A model generated the notes under the pieces. It searched no databases and was not told where the DNA came from. It saw only the letters and a list, made by a program, of their open reading frames with translations. 49,446 bases of DNA, taken from contig JAXMDZ010000022.1 of the NCBI GenBank assembly GCA_046348585.1, positions 1 to 49,446 of the forward strand, read 5' to 3'. The stretch comes from JADZAI01 sp046348585 (GTDB taxonomy: Bacteria > Pseudomonadota > Alphaproteobacteria > Micropepsales > Micropepsaceae). The position numbers and the translations under genes are program-made. Position 1 is the first letter of the stretch, and every line of letters begins with the position of its first letter. This document shows positions 25,259 through 39,695 of the stretch, one piece after another.

Positions 25259-26329
25259 ATGTTGCCCACCGCCCAGATCGATCGCATCGCCGCCCGCTTC
25301 GAGGAGATCGAGGCGCAGCTCGCCGCCGGCCATGGCGATCTGGTCAAGCTGTCGAAGGAGCGTGCGCAATTGCGCCCGGTCGCCGAGGCGCTGGCCGAGT
25401 ATCGCGCGGCCGAAGCCGAGCGGGTCTCGCTGGAGGCGATGGCGAACGACAAGGACGCCGAGATGGCGGCGCTCGCCCGCGAGGAGCTGGAAGGCGTCAA
25501 GGAACGCTTGCCGGAACTGGAGCGCGGCTTGAAGCTGTTGCTGATCCCGCGCGACGCGGCCGACGAGGGCAGCGCCATCCTGGAGATCCGCGCCGGCACC
25601 GGCGGCGACGAGGCGGCGCTGTTCGCCGGCGATCTGATGGCGATGTATCGCCGCTACGCCCAGCTTCAGGGCTGGCGCGTCGAATTGCTGTCGATCTCGG
25701 AAAGCGATCTGGGCGGCGTCAAGGAAGCGATCCTGTCGGTCGAGGGGCAGGGCGTCTTCGCCAAGCTGAAATTCGAGAGCGGCGTGCACCGCGTGCAGCG
25801 CGTGCCGCAGACCGAGGCGCAGGGCCGCATCCATACCTCCGCCGCCACCGTCGCCGTGCTGCCGGAGGCCGAGGACGTCGAGATCGACATCAAGGACGCC
25901 GATCTGCGGATCGACGTCTATCGCGCCTCGGGGGCGGGCGGGCAGCACGTCAACAAGACGGAATCGGCGGTGCGCATCACCCATATCCCGACCGGGGTCG
26001 TCGCCGCCTCGCAGGAAGAGAAGTCGCAGCACAAGAACAAGGCGCGGGCGATGAAGATGCTGAAAGCCCGCCTCTACGACGCCGAACGCAGCCGGGTCGA
26101 TTCCGCCCGCGCCGCCGACCGCAAGGATCAGGTCGGTTCGGGTGATCGCTCGGAGCGCATCCGCACCTATAATTTCCCGCAAGGCCGGGTGACGGACCAC
26201 CGCATCAACCTGACGCTCTACAAGCTCGACCGCGTGGTCGCGGGCGACGATCTCGGCGAAGTGATCGACGCGCTGATCGCCGAGGATCAGGCCAAGAAGC
26301 TGGCGGCGCTGGACGGCGCGGCCCCATGA
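25259..26329 (+). CDS. prfA: Peptide chain release factor 1
   Basis: A 356-residue class I release factor for UAA and UAG. The GGQ motif lies at 227-229 in RASGAGGQHVNKTESAVR, and an N-terminal coiled helical domain covers the first 100 residues. PrmC, encoded next, methylates the glutamine of this GGQ. The stop overlaps the prmC start by ATGA. Confidence 0.97.
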   Translation: MLPTAQIDRIAARFEEIEAQLAAGHGDLVKLSKERAQLRPVAEALAEYRAAEAERVSLEAMANDKDAEMAALAREELEGVKERLPELERGLKLLLIPRDAADEGSAILEIRAGTGGDEAALFAGDLMAMYRRYAQLQGWRVELLSISESDLGGVKEAILSVEGQGVFAKLKFESGVHRVQRVPQTEAQGRIHTSAATVAVLPEAEDVEIDIKDADLRIDVYRASGAGGQHVNKTESAVRITHIPTGVVAASQEEKSQHKNKARAMKMLKARLYDAERSRVDSARAADRKDQVGSGDRSERIRTYNFPQGRVTDHRINLTLYKLDRVVAGDDLGEVIDALIAEDQAKKLAALDGAAP

Positions 26330-27165
26330 TCGCCGCCGCGCTGGCCGCCGAGGGCGAGCGCGCGCTGGCGGCGGCGGGGATAGAGGCGCCGCGCCGCGAG
26401 GCCCGGCTGCTGCTGGCGCTGGCGCTCGGCGTCGAGGCGCAGGCGCTGGTGCTGGACGATCCGCCGGTCGATGACGCCGCCGCCGAACGCTTCCGCGCGC
26501 TTCTCGCCCGCCGCGCCGCGCACGAGCCGTTCGCCCATCTCGCCGGGCGGCGCGGGTTCTGGACGCACGATCTGGAGGTGACGCCGGCGACGCTGATCCC
26601 GCGTCCCGAAACCGAGATCCTGGTCGAGACGGCGCTCGCCCTCGCCGGCGACCGCCGCGCGCCCTTGGAGATTCTCGACCTCGGCACAGGCAGCGGCGCG
26701 ATCCTCATCGCGCTGCTGGGCGAGTTGCCGAACGCCACGGGCTTCGGCGTCGATGTCAGCGAGGGGGCGCTGGAAGTCGCGCGGCGCAACGCGCTGCGGG
26801 CCGGGGTGGGGGCGCGCGCCCGCTTCGGCGTGTCGAGCTGGTGGAGCCATGTGCGCGGCGATTTCGATCTCGTCGTCTCCAACCCGCCCTATATTCCGAG
26901 CGGCGACATCGCCGGGCTGGCGCGCGACGTGCGCGATTACGAGCCGCGGCTTGCGCTCGATGGCGGGCCGGACGGGCTGGCCGCCTATCGCGCCATCGCC
27001 TCGATCGCCTGCCGCCGGATCGTGCCCGGCGGGGCGCTGATCGTCGAAGTGGGCGCTGGACAGGCGGAAGCGGTGGCGGCGCTGTTCGCGGCGTCCGGGT
27101 TCAAGGACACGCGGATCGTGCCCGATCTTGCCGGAATCGGCCGGGTGGTCGCCGGGTTGACGTAG
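26326..27165 (+). CDS. prmC: Release-factor glutamine methyltransferase
   Basis: A 279-residue N5-glutamine methyltransferase. A helical N-terminal domain is followed by the RPETEILVE segment, motif I LDLGTGSG (117-124) and the catalytic NPPY at 186-189, which recognises the glutamine of the GGQ loop in RF1 and RF2. The 4-bp ATGA overlap with prfA suggests coupled translation of the enzyme and its substrate. Confidence 0.96.
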   Translation: MIAAALAAEGERALAAAGIEAPRREARLLLALALGVEAQALVLDDPPVDDAAAERFRALLARRAAHEPFAHLAGRRGFWTHDLEVTPATLIPRPETEILVETALALAGDRRAPLEILDLGTGSGAILIALLGELPNATGFGVDVSEGALEVARRNALRAGVGARARFGVSSWWSHVRGDFDLVVSNPPYIPSGDIAGLARDVRDYEPRLALDGGPDGLAAYRAIASIACRRIVPGGALIVEVGAGQAEAVAALFAASGFKDTRIVPDLAGIGRVVAGLT

Positions 27166-27461
27166 CGTCAAAACCGGCGGAAGGCCGCCGAGATTCCATT
27201 TGGAGCCGGGGATCGAAAGGAGTAATTTCCGATCCGGGGACAGGCCGGATGCGGCCGCGAATCGCGTCATCGCCGACAGGATCGGGCGGACGGGGGAGCG
27301 CGGCGGGATAAGCGCCCGGTCCGACGACAACGCAAACGTCCGCTGACTGGGTTCGCCGCCGCACGGCCGGTTCGCATGACCGCGAGCCGGGGCTTGCGCC
27401 GAACCGCACAGCGGAAACGTGCGACCCTCAACGATAACGACCAAAGGAGAGAGCCTTCGAC

Positions 27462-27953
27462 ATGAGGCCTCAGCAGAATAATTTCGGCGGCAAGCGCGGC
27501 CGCGGCCGCAATCGCAGCGGCGGCGGTGGAGGGGGCGGCGGCGGTGGCGGCGGCGGCGGGAACAAGCCGCAGAACGTCCTTCACCGGAACTTCGAATCCA
27601 CCGGCCCGGACGTGAAGGTCCGCGGCAACGCCCAGCACGTTTACGAGAAATATCTTCAGCTCGCCCGCGACGCCAATTCGTCCGGCGACCGCGTGATGGC
27701 GGAGAACTACCTCCAGCACGCCGAGCACTATTTCCGCATCATCGCGGCCGCGCAGGCCTCCATGACGCAGCAGCAGCGCGACCAGCACGCCGCCAACGCG
27801 CGCGCCAACGCCAATGGCGGCGGCAACGGGCATGGCGAGGCGGGCGATCAGGGCGACGGCGAAGGCCAGGCCCAGGAAGGCGCGACGGTGGAGCAGATCC
27901 AGCCGCCGCAGCCCCAGGTCCAGCCGATGGACGACGACCAGCCGGTCGTCTGA
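27462..27953 (+). CDS. DUF4167 domain-containing protein
   Basis: A 163-residue protein of the alphaproteobacterial DUF4167 family. The N-terminus is arginine- and glycine-rich, with 14 consecutive glycines at residues 20-33 encoded by a GGN run. A folded core follows (about 40-100, KVRGNAQHVYEKYLQLARDA and DRVMAENYLQHAEHYFRI). The tail is low-complexity and rich in Q, P and D. The RGG-like start suggests RNA binding; this is inference. AGGAG lies 11 nt upstream of the ATG. The 296 bp between prmC and this gene hold no visible gene. Confidence 0.87.
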   Translation: MRPQQNNFGGKRGRGRNRSGGGGGGGGGGGGGGNKPQNVLHRNFESTGPDVKVRGNAQHVYEKYLQLARDANSSGDRVMAENYLQHAEHYFRIIAAAQASMTQQQRDQHAANARANANGGGNGHGEAGDQGDGEGQAQEGATVEQIQPPQPQVQPMDDDQPVV

Positions 27954-27959
27954 TCCGGT

Positions 27960-28718
27960 TCAGTCGGCGAGAGCGAGCCTGTCGCCCGGCGCGATGCGTC
28001 CGGGCTCCAGAACCTCCAGATAGACGCCGCAGGCGTTCGCGCCGAAAGCGGCGAGCAGCGTCTGGGGGATGGTCATGTCGCGCTCGGCGGTCGCCGGGTT
28101 CACGTTGGTGGCCGGGCAGCGCACGATCTCCCGGCGCATGGCGAGGCTGACGCCGCCGAGCCGCAGCGTGCGGCCCTCCCAGCCTTTCTCCGCCCAAGGG
28201 GCGAGGCCCTCGATATGGATATTGCCGCGAAAGCGCAGCGGATCGACCGTCATGCCGGTCACGCGCTCGAGGTCGCGGACGCTGGCGAGGTTGATCAGCG
28301 ACACCCATTTCGCGGGGACATCGGTGAAGGCATGGCCGCCGCCGTGGACGATGCGCGGCTTGCCGGGCAGCGCGTCGCCCAGATAGGCGGCGAAGAACTG
28401 CTCGGCGATGCCGCGCCCGACCGGGGTCGAAAGCTGCGCCCGCGCCACCTGCCGTCCGCCGCGCCTGACCGTCAGCACCGCGCCGTCGCCCTCGAACGCG
28501 GTGTCGAGCGCGGCCAGCTTCTCGTCGCGCATCAGCATCAGGTATTTGGTCTTGGGGAAATGCCGCGGGGCGTCCGGATCGAACTGGGGCGCGCCCTGTT
28601 CGATGGCGTAGGCGCGGTCGCCGGGAAAGGTCGCGCCCGCCGTCAGTTGGACCGCCTCCAGCCGTTCCGGCGACAGGCCCTTCACGGGGTAGCGGTAGAG
28701 GCTTTCGACCTGCGGCAT
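27960..28718 (-). CDS. MOSC domain-containing protein
   Basis: A 252-residue protein with the N-terminal MOSC beta-barrel start (VESLYRYPVKGLSPERLEAV) and a C-terminal MOSC domain. The conserved cysteine is in VRCPATNVNP, preceded by LRFRGNIHI. MOSC proteins bind the molybdenum cofactor or move sulfur; examples are mARC and YiiM-type enzymes that reduce N-hydroxylated compounds. The exact substrate is unknown. It is divergent from clpB and converges with the DUF4167 gene across 6 bp. Confidence 0.87.
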   Translation of the reverse strand: MPQVESLYRYPVKGLSPERLEAVQLTAGATFPGDRAYAIEQGAPQFDPDAPRHFPKTKYLMLMRDEKLAALDTAFEGDGAVLTVRRGGRQVARAQLSTPVGRGIAEQFFAAYLGDALPGKPRIVHGGGHAFTDVPAKWVSLINLASVRDLERVTGMTVDPLRFRGNIHIEGLAPWAEKGWEGRTLRLGGVSLAMRREIVRCPATNVNPATAERDMTIPQTLLAAFGANACGVYLEVLEPGRIAPGDRLALAD

Positions 28719-28812
28719 GGCTCTCTCTGCGGAATGTCCGTCACCCCTAGGGCCTGACCTCTCCCGGCGGGAGGTGACAGGCGGTCGCGGGTCGTTTCCG
28801 GCCCCGGTCAAT

Positions 28813-28840
28813 CTTGATCGCGGCCCGCGCGACCCTACAT
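28813..28840 (+). promoter_or_regulatory. Sigma-32 (RpoH)-like heat-shock promoter of clpB
   Basis: CTTGAT (28813-28818) and CCCTACAT (28833-28840) lie 14 bp apart. RpoH promoters have CTTGAA-like -35 and CCCCAT/CCTATNT-like -10 boxes with 13-14 bp between, so this is a good match. It stands about 80 bp before the ATG of clpB, a classical heat-shock gene. Confidence 0.6.
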
Positions 28841-28918
28841 CAATTGTGGTCTTGGAGGCCCCGCGGTGCCGTGCCCATCTGGGGCGGCCGCAGCCGGGAG
28901 CGCTCATCGGAGGGACAG

Positions 28919-31561
<2,643 letters not shown>

Positions 31562-31570
31562 ACGCGGCGC

Positions 31571-31607
31571 GATCCCGCCTCGCCCGCAACATCCGGCGAG
31601 GCGGATC
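31571..31607. terminator. Candidate terminator hairpin between clpB and the DUF4344 gene
   Basis: CCGCCTCGCC (31575-31584) and GGCGAGGCGG (31595-31604) form a perfect 10-bp stem with a 10-nt loop; flanking GATC pairs extend it with one bulge. There is only a short GGTTT after the stem, so termination strength is uncertain. The position between two convergent genes supports the call. Confidence 0.55.
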
Positions 31608-31627
31608 GGTTTGCGTTGCGAGCGCGG

Positions 31628-32596
31628 CTATTGCGGGTCGGGCGGCGTCTGCTCGGCGGTGCGCGCGGCGATCGAGGCGGTGCGCAGATACTCGCCGTAT
31701 TCGTAGCAGAACTTCACCTTGCGCTCGGCCGGGATGAAATAGGCGTTGCGCTCGTTGCAGACCTCGAACGAGAGCGTCATCGGCGCGGTCAGGCGGAAGG
31801 TGCTCTCGATCTGCCAGGCGATGGCCTCGGCGATGCCGGAGGCCTGGAGGAGGTTCTGCGCTTCCTGGAGTTCGGGCGTCGCATCGTTCCAGGCGATCTC
31901 GATTTCGTAAGGCGGCGCCTCGTCTTCGGCGAGTTCGTTCTCGCCGAGCAGCGCGTCCCACGACTCCACGGCCTTCTTGTAGTCCCAGGCGCAACCGTCG
32001 ATCCGGTCCTGCGGCATCCCGCTCTCGAGCGCCATGTCGGTGTAGGATTCGGGATCGTGGCCGACCAGAAGGCACAGCACCATCGCGGCGCGCTGGGCGT
32101 CGAACGAATGCTGCGCCCACTCGCTGTCGCGCGTTTCGCCGAAATCGTAGAAGACGTCGATCACCCGCTCGATCAGTGCGTCGAGCGCCGGATCGTCATC
32201 GTCGGCGATCATGTTGATGACGGCGAAGGAGTCGACGGCGTCCTCCTCGCGGCCGAGCACGGGGATGTTGAACTCCGACACCAGGCCGTGGCCGAACTCG
32301 TGGTAGATGATGCGGACCGCGAAACCCATCATGTAGTCGATGGAGGCGGCGATCTCATCCTCGCCGGCGGTGCTGCCTTCCGGTTCGGTCCAGACCGCCC
32401 GCGTGTTGGCGACGACTTCGGCGAAGTCCGGCTTGTTGGTGGGCGCGGCTTCCTCGACCTCGTCGGCCGGATCGGTGGAAGGGTCCTGCGTGCCGTCGTC
32501 GATGGTTTCGGCCTGAGGGTCCTCCTCCTGCGGCTCCTGCGCCGCGACGGGCATGGCGGCAAGCAGCATGGCGATCAGGATCGTCCACAGGCGCAT
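31628..32596 (-). CDS. Secreted DUF4344 putative zinc metallopeptidase
   Basis: A 322-residue exported protein with a signal peptide that is probably cleaved after the AAQ near residue 20. An acidic, disordered region covers about 20-55, and a DUF4344 domain follows. The zinc motif H99-E-F-G-H103 is present, with acidic residues E117/E118 and D122 (GREEDAVDSFA) about 15 residues later that could supply the third ligand. Cysteines in CAWDY, EVCNER and KFCYEYG suggest disulfides. The substrate is unknown. It converges with clpB across 66 bp and follows the patatin gene on the same strand. Confidence 0.83.
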   Translation of the reverse strand: MRLWTILIAMLLAAMPVAAQEPQEEDPQAETIDDGTQDPSTDPADEVEEAAPTNKPDFAEVVANTRAVWTEPEGSTAGEDEIAASIDYMMGFAVRIIYHEFGHGLVSEFNIPVLGREEDAVDSFAVINMIADDDDPALDALIERVIDVFYDFGETRDSEWAQHSFDAQRAAMVLCLLVGHDPESYTDMALESGMPQDRIDGCAWDYKKAVESWDALLGENELAEDEAPPYEIEIAWNDATPELQEAQNLLQASGIAEAIAWQIESTFRLTAPMTLSFEVCNERNAYFIPAERKVKFCYEYGEYLRTASIAARTAEQTPPDPQ

Positions 32597-32699
32597 CGAT
32601 ATCTCCCCCGCCGGCGCGGCCGTGCGCCGGATCGCCCGACATGATCATCGCTTTGCGGGGCCCGCCAGTGGTCACGCCGCCGCGCCCCGGGGGCGTTTG

Positions 32700-33602
32700 T
32701 CAGTCGAGGGTCGCCGAGACGCGCTCGATCATCGGCAGGGCGCGCTCGGCGGCGAGGCCGCCCAGGGCGATCAGCTCGTCGGCGCGATCGAACTCCAGAA
32801 GGCCGATATGCGACACGTCCGGCTCGATCATCACGTCGGCGGGGTCCGAGGCGAGGCGGGTGCGCGTCAGCCGGTCGAGCATGATGTTGAGCGCGCCGGT
32901 CATGGTGTCGGCGATGCCGGGGCCGTCCTTGGGCCGTCCGAAGATCAGCCGGGCGACGATCTTGTCGGGCCTCAGCCAGTCGCTCCACGAGGCTTCGTTT
33001 TCGCCGGCCCCGAAGGGTCCGGGTTCGGCCAGATTGCCGTCGGCGAGCTGGCCGTCGACATGCAGGCCGACGCCGATCACCAGTCGCGCGCCCATCGCCC
33101 GGGCGGCGGCCGTCGGCACCGGATTGGTGAGCGCGCCGTCGAGATAGACCCGCCCGTCGATATCGACCGCCGGGAAGACGCCGGGCAGCGCATAGGAAGC
33201 GCGCATCGCCCGCGACAGCAGGCCGTCGCGCAGCCAGGTCTCGTGGCCGGTTTTCAGCTCCGTCGCCACGGCGGCGAAATTGCGGTTCAGGTTCTCGATC
33301 AGGATGCCGTCGATGTACTGGTCGAGCAGCGCCTTCAGCCGCTTGCCGGCGACGAGGCCGCCGCTGCCAAGCGAGATATCCATCAGGGCACGGACCGATC
33401 GCTTGTCGAGGCTGCGCGCCCAGGTCTCCAGCTCGTCCAGGCGGCCCGCCAGATAGAGCCCGCCGACCACCGCACCGATCGAGGTTCCGGCCACGATGTC
33501 GGGCTCGTAGCCGGCCTGGATCAGCGTCCGCAGAACGCCGATATGGCACCATCCGCGCGCCACCCCGCCGCCCAGCGCCAGCCCTATGGAAACGGTTGCC
33601 AT
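32700..33602 (-). CDS. Patatin-like phospholipase (RssA-type)
   Basis: A 300-residue patatin-domain protein with the oxyanion motif GGGVARG near residues 11-17, nucleophile S41 in GTSIG and D155 in DGA, which together form the Ser-Asp dyad. There is no signal peptide, so it is probably a cytoplasmic lipid acyl hydrolase like RssA/YlbK. The in vivo lipid is unknown. The start at 33602 is divergent from the rRNA operon. Confidence 0.9.
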   Translation of the reverse strand: MATVSIGLALGGGVARGWCHIGVLRTLIQAGYEPDIVAGTSIGAVVGGLYLAGRLDELETWARSLDKRSVRALMDISLGSGGLVAGKRLKALLDQYIDGILIENLNRNFAAVATELKTGHETWLRDGLLSRAMRASYALPGVFPAVDIDGRVYLDGALTNPVPTAAARAMGARLVIGVGLHVDGQLADGNLAEPGPFGAGENEASWSDWLRPDKIVARLIFGRPKDGPGIADTMTGALNIMLDRLTRTRLASDPADVMIEPDVSHIGLLEFDRADELIALGGLAAERALPMIERVSATLD

Positions 33603-33689
33603 GAGGTCACCTTAGCGCGGCGCCGGGAGCGGGAAAATTGCGCCGTTCCGCCCTTCGAAAAAAAGATCGAGGGACGCGGTATTTCCGCG

Positions 33690-33718
33690 TTGACACCACA
33701 TCGGGCGGCGCATACAAG
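33690..33718 (+). promoter_or_regulatory. rRNA operon promoter
   Basis: TTGACA (33690-33695) and TACAAG (33713-33718) with 17 bp between, followed by a GC-rich discriminator (CCGCGCC), the usual look of stringently controlled rRNA promoters. An A-run (GAAAAAAAG) lies about 30 bp farther upstream. Start expected near 33725. Confidence 0.55.
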
Positions 33719-33726
33719 CCGCGCCT

Positions 33727-33772
33727 CGCCGACACGGCTCGGCGGACGCTGATTGACATAGTTGAGATTATT
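33727..33772 (+). promoter_or_regulatory. boxB/boxA-like antitermination element in the rrn leader
   Basis: Hairpin CGCCGA (33727-33732), 6-nt loop, TCGGCG (33739-33744) is followed by CGCTGATTGACATAGTTGAG. The same order, hairpin then a similar TGACAT sequence, recurs before 23S at 36141-36180. In other bacteria boxB hairpin plus boxA recruits NusB/NusE for rRNA antitermination. Confidence 0.4.
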
Positions 33773-33829
33773 GGAAGGGCGACGCAGGCGGCGGGGTTTG
33801 GCTGTTTGGTTTGGGGCTTTAGGGCTTTG

Positions 33830-33855
33830 GGCTGGATGGCTGGATTGGCTGGATT
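33830..33855 (+). repeat. Tandem GGCTGGAT(T) repeat in the G/T-rich leader
   Basis: Three consecutive units, GGCTGGAT, GGCTGGATT and GGCTGGATT, follow a G-tract series (33813-33831) in which GGGG, GGG and GGG are separated by 4-5 nt loops. The strand is strongly G/T-biased here. Confidence 0.7.
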
Positions 33856-34031
33856 GTGTTGCTTGGACAGGACGCAGAAGCGGAATGCCTGGGACTGGTT
33901 GGCTTTAGGGCTGTCTGGTTTTGGGAACTATCTGCTTTTGAGTTTTGATATGCGACGCAGTTTAGTACATGGGGCTTGGATGAGACTTGGCGCCTTGGGG
34001 GAACCCAAAGGGAGCCGAAGTTCTTTCGTTA

Positions 34032-35881
<1,850 letters not shown>

Positions 35882-35898
35882 TTCCAATCCGGTCGTGC

Positions 35899-35923
35899 GC
35901 GAAGCGGGCGAGAGCCTGTTCGC
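35899..35923 (+). repeat. GNRA-hairpin repeat, copy 1
   Basis: Left arm GCGAAGCGGGC, loop GAGA, right arm GCCTGTTCGC. The arms pair fully with one bulged G and one G-U pair; the loop is a GNRA tetraloop. It lies between tRNA-Ile and tRNA-Ala. Copies 2 and 3 are between 23S and 5S. Confidence 0.8.
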
Positions 35924-35958
35924 AACAGGCGCGGCCGAACGCTCCGGTGGAGCGTTCC

Positions 35959-36034
35959 GGGGCTGTAGCTCAGTTGGGAGAGCGCGTGCTTTGCAAGCAT
36001 GAGGTCATCGGTTCGATCCCGTTCAGCTCCACCA
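35959..36034 (+). tRNA. tRNA-Ala (TGC)
   Basis: A 76-nt cloverleaf. The acceptor GGGGCTG pairs with CAGCTCC, the anticodon loop TTTGCAA gives TGC, the T arm has GTTCGATCC, and ACCA ends at 36034. Standard second tRNA of the spacer. Confidence 0.97.
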
Positions 36035-36140
36035 TCTTCGTTCGAGCGCGCTTTGGGCGCGGCTCCGGGGATGGGATGGCGTCCTGTTGAAGAGATACGC
36101 GGCGGCTTCGGCTGCCGTGTGCGCCGCCTTCGGGCGGCGA

Positions 36141-36180
36141 GCGGGGGTACCCCCCGCGGCTAACTGACATTGTGAAGAGA
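36141..36180 (+). promoter_or_regulatory. boxB/boxA-like antitermination element before 23S
   Basis: Hairpin GCGGGGG, TAC loop, CCCCCGC (36141-36157) followed by GGCTAACTGACATTGTGAAG (from 36158). The order and sequence parallel the element in the 16S leader (33727-33772). Confidence 0.45.
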
Positions 36181-36284
36181 GGTTGACGATCTGAGGCGCC
36201 GGGACGTGTTCCGGCAGGCCGATGGAGGACCATTCCCTCGTACGGAATGGCGCACCGCCATGGCTGGGGCTTCGGATCGGAAAC

Positions 36285-36311
36285 GAACAATCTGGTCTTG
36301 AAGTTGGATCC
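36285..36311 (+). other. 23S rRNA processing stem, 5' arm
   Basis: GAACAATCTGGT followed by CTTGAAGTTGGATCC. It is complementary to 39212-39237 downstream of 23S over about 24 pairs, with two mismatches and one bulge. Such a stem around 23S is the usual RNase III substrate in rRNA maturation. Confidence 0.7.
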
Positions 36312-36412
36312 GGATGGCGCGGCCGTCGATCGGGGAAACCCGGTCGTGCGTCGGCGGCGCTGCGTTGGCGGGAAGTCTAGCCGGCTTCCTGTCTTAAGGA
36401 TCCTGACGCGGA

Positions 36413-39141
<2,729 letters not shown>

Positions 39142-39169
39142 TCTCCGACAGGATCCCGTCCTGCGAGAC

Positions 39170-39185
39170 GCGCCCTAACGGGCGC
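39170..39185 (+). other. Small hairpin in the 23S-5S spacer
   Basis: GCGCCC, TAAC, GGGCGC: a perfect 6-bp stem with a 4-nt loop, 28 nt after the end of 23S. It may be a processing signal. Confidence 0.4.
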
Positions 39186-39211
39186 TCCTCAGGATGAGGA
39201 ACGCAGAACCA

Positions 39212-39237
39212 GGTCCAACTCCAAAACCAGATTGTTC
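39212..39237 (+). other. 23S rRNA processing stem, 3' arm
   Basis: GGTCCAACTCC followed by AAAACCAGATTGTTC. It pairs with 36285-36311 upstream of 23S, closing a long stem around the mature RNA. Confidence 0.7.
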
Positions 39238-39245
39238 ATCGCACC

Positions 39246-39270
39246 GCGACGCAGGCGAGAGCCTGTTCGC
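39246..39270 (+). repeat. GNRA-hairpin repeat, copy 2
   Basis: Left arm GCGACGCAGGC, loop GAGA, right arm GCCTGTTCGC, followed by AAC as in the other copies. One pair differs from copy 3 (A to C in the left arm). Confidence 0.8.
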
Positions 39271-39280
39271 AACCCACACC

Positions 39281-39305
39281 GCGAAGCAGGCGTGAGCCTG
39301 TTCGC
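39281..39305 (+). repeat. GNRA-hairpin repeat, copy 3
   Basis: Left arm GCGAAGCAGGC, loop GTGA, right arm GCCTGTTCGC, followed by AACC. The only change in the loop keeps the GNRA pattern. It stands 10 bp after copy 2 and 21 bp before 5S. Confidence 0.8.
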
Positions 39306-39326
39306 AACCAATACCGTGTGCTTCGC

Positions 39327-39446
39327 CGGCTTGGCGGCCCATGCGGGGGCCTTCCACCCGATCCCATCCCGAACTCGGCCGTTAAATCCCCCAGCAGCAA
39401 TGATACTGCGTCCTAAGGCGCGGGAAAGTAGCCCGCTGCCAAGCCT
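39327..39446 (+). rRNA. rrf: 5S ribosomal RNA
   Basis: About 120 nt. The terminal stem pairs GGCTTGGCGGC (39328) with GCTGCCAAGCC (ending 39445). The conserved core CCCGATCCCATCCCGAACTC and GGCCGTTAAATCCCCCAGC are present. Ends are estimated from the stem. Confidence 0.93.
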
Positions 39447-39549
39447 GCCAAGCACACGACCTGCAACCTCTCCTCACAGCGCCAGGACAACGGGCCACAA
39501 GCCCAACGCCCATGCGCCAGAGCCAAACAACGGCTCGCATATCGTCCAT

Positions 39550-39626
<77 letters not shown>

Positions 39627-39643
39627 AATCACCACCACGCACA

Positions 39644-39677
39644 AAGCCCGCCTCAGCCCACCAGCCAAGGCGGGCTT
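39644..39677. terminator. Candidate terminator of the rRNA operon and of the AbgT gene
   Basis: AAGCCCGCCT (39644-39653) and AGGCGGGCTT (39668-39677) form a 10-bp stem with a 14-nt loop. A and T runs are short (AA/TT ends). It separates the tRNA-fMet from the convergent AbgT gene, which ends at 39696. Confidence 0.65.
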
Positions 39678-39695
39678 CGCGATTCATGGCGGGCG

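Larger units (their letters stand above)
33603..34031 (+). other. rRNA operon upstream region and leader
   Basis: This 429-bp stretch has no gene; the open frames in it carry no protein signal. It holds the rrn promoter, a boxB/boxA-like element and then about 190 bp (33775-33965) made mostly of G and T on the plus strand with short repeats. The hairpin GTTCT, TTCGTT, AGAAC directly precedes 16S. Confidence 0.7.
36035..36412 (+). other. tRNA-Ala-23S internal transcribed spacer
   Basis: A 378-bp spacer without a gene. It holds the second boxB/boxA-like element (36141-36180) and the 5' arm of the 23S processing stem (36285-36311). The short open frame in this stretch is not protein-like. Confidence 0.65.

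Noticed and set aside
33753..33758. A second TTGACA as a further rrn promoter
   Set aside because: No fitting -10 box follows at 16-18 bp, and the sequence is better explained as part of the boxA-like element that recurs before 23S.
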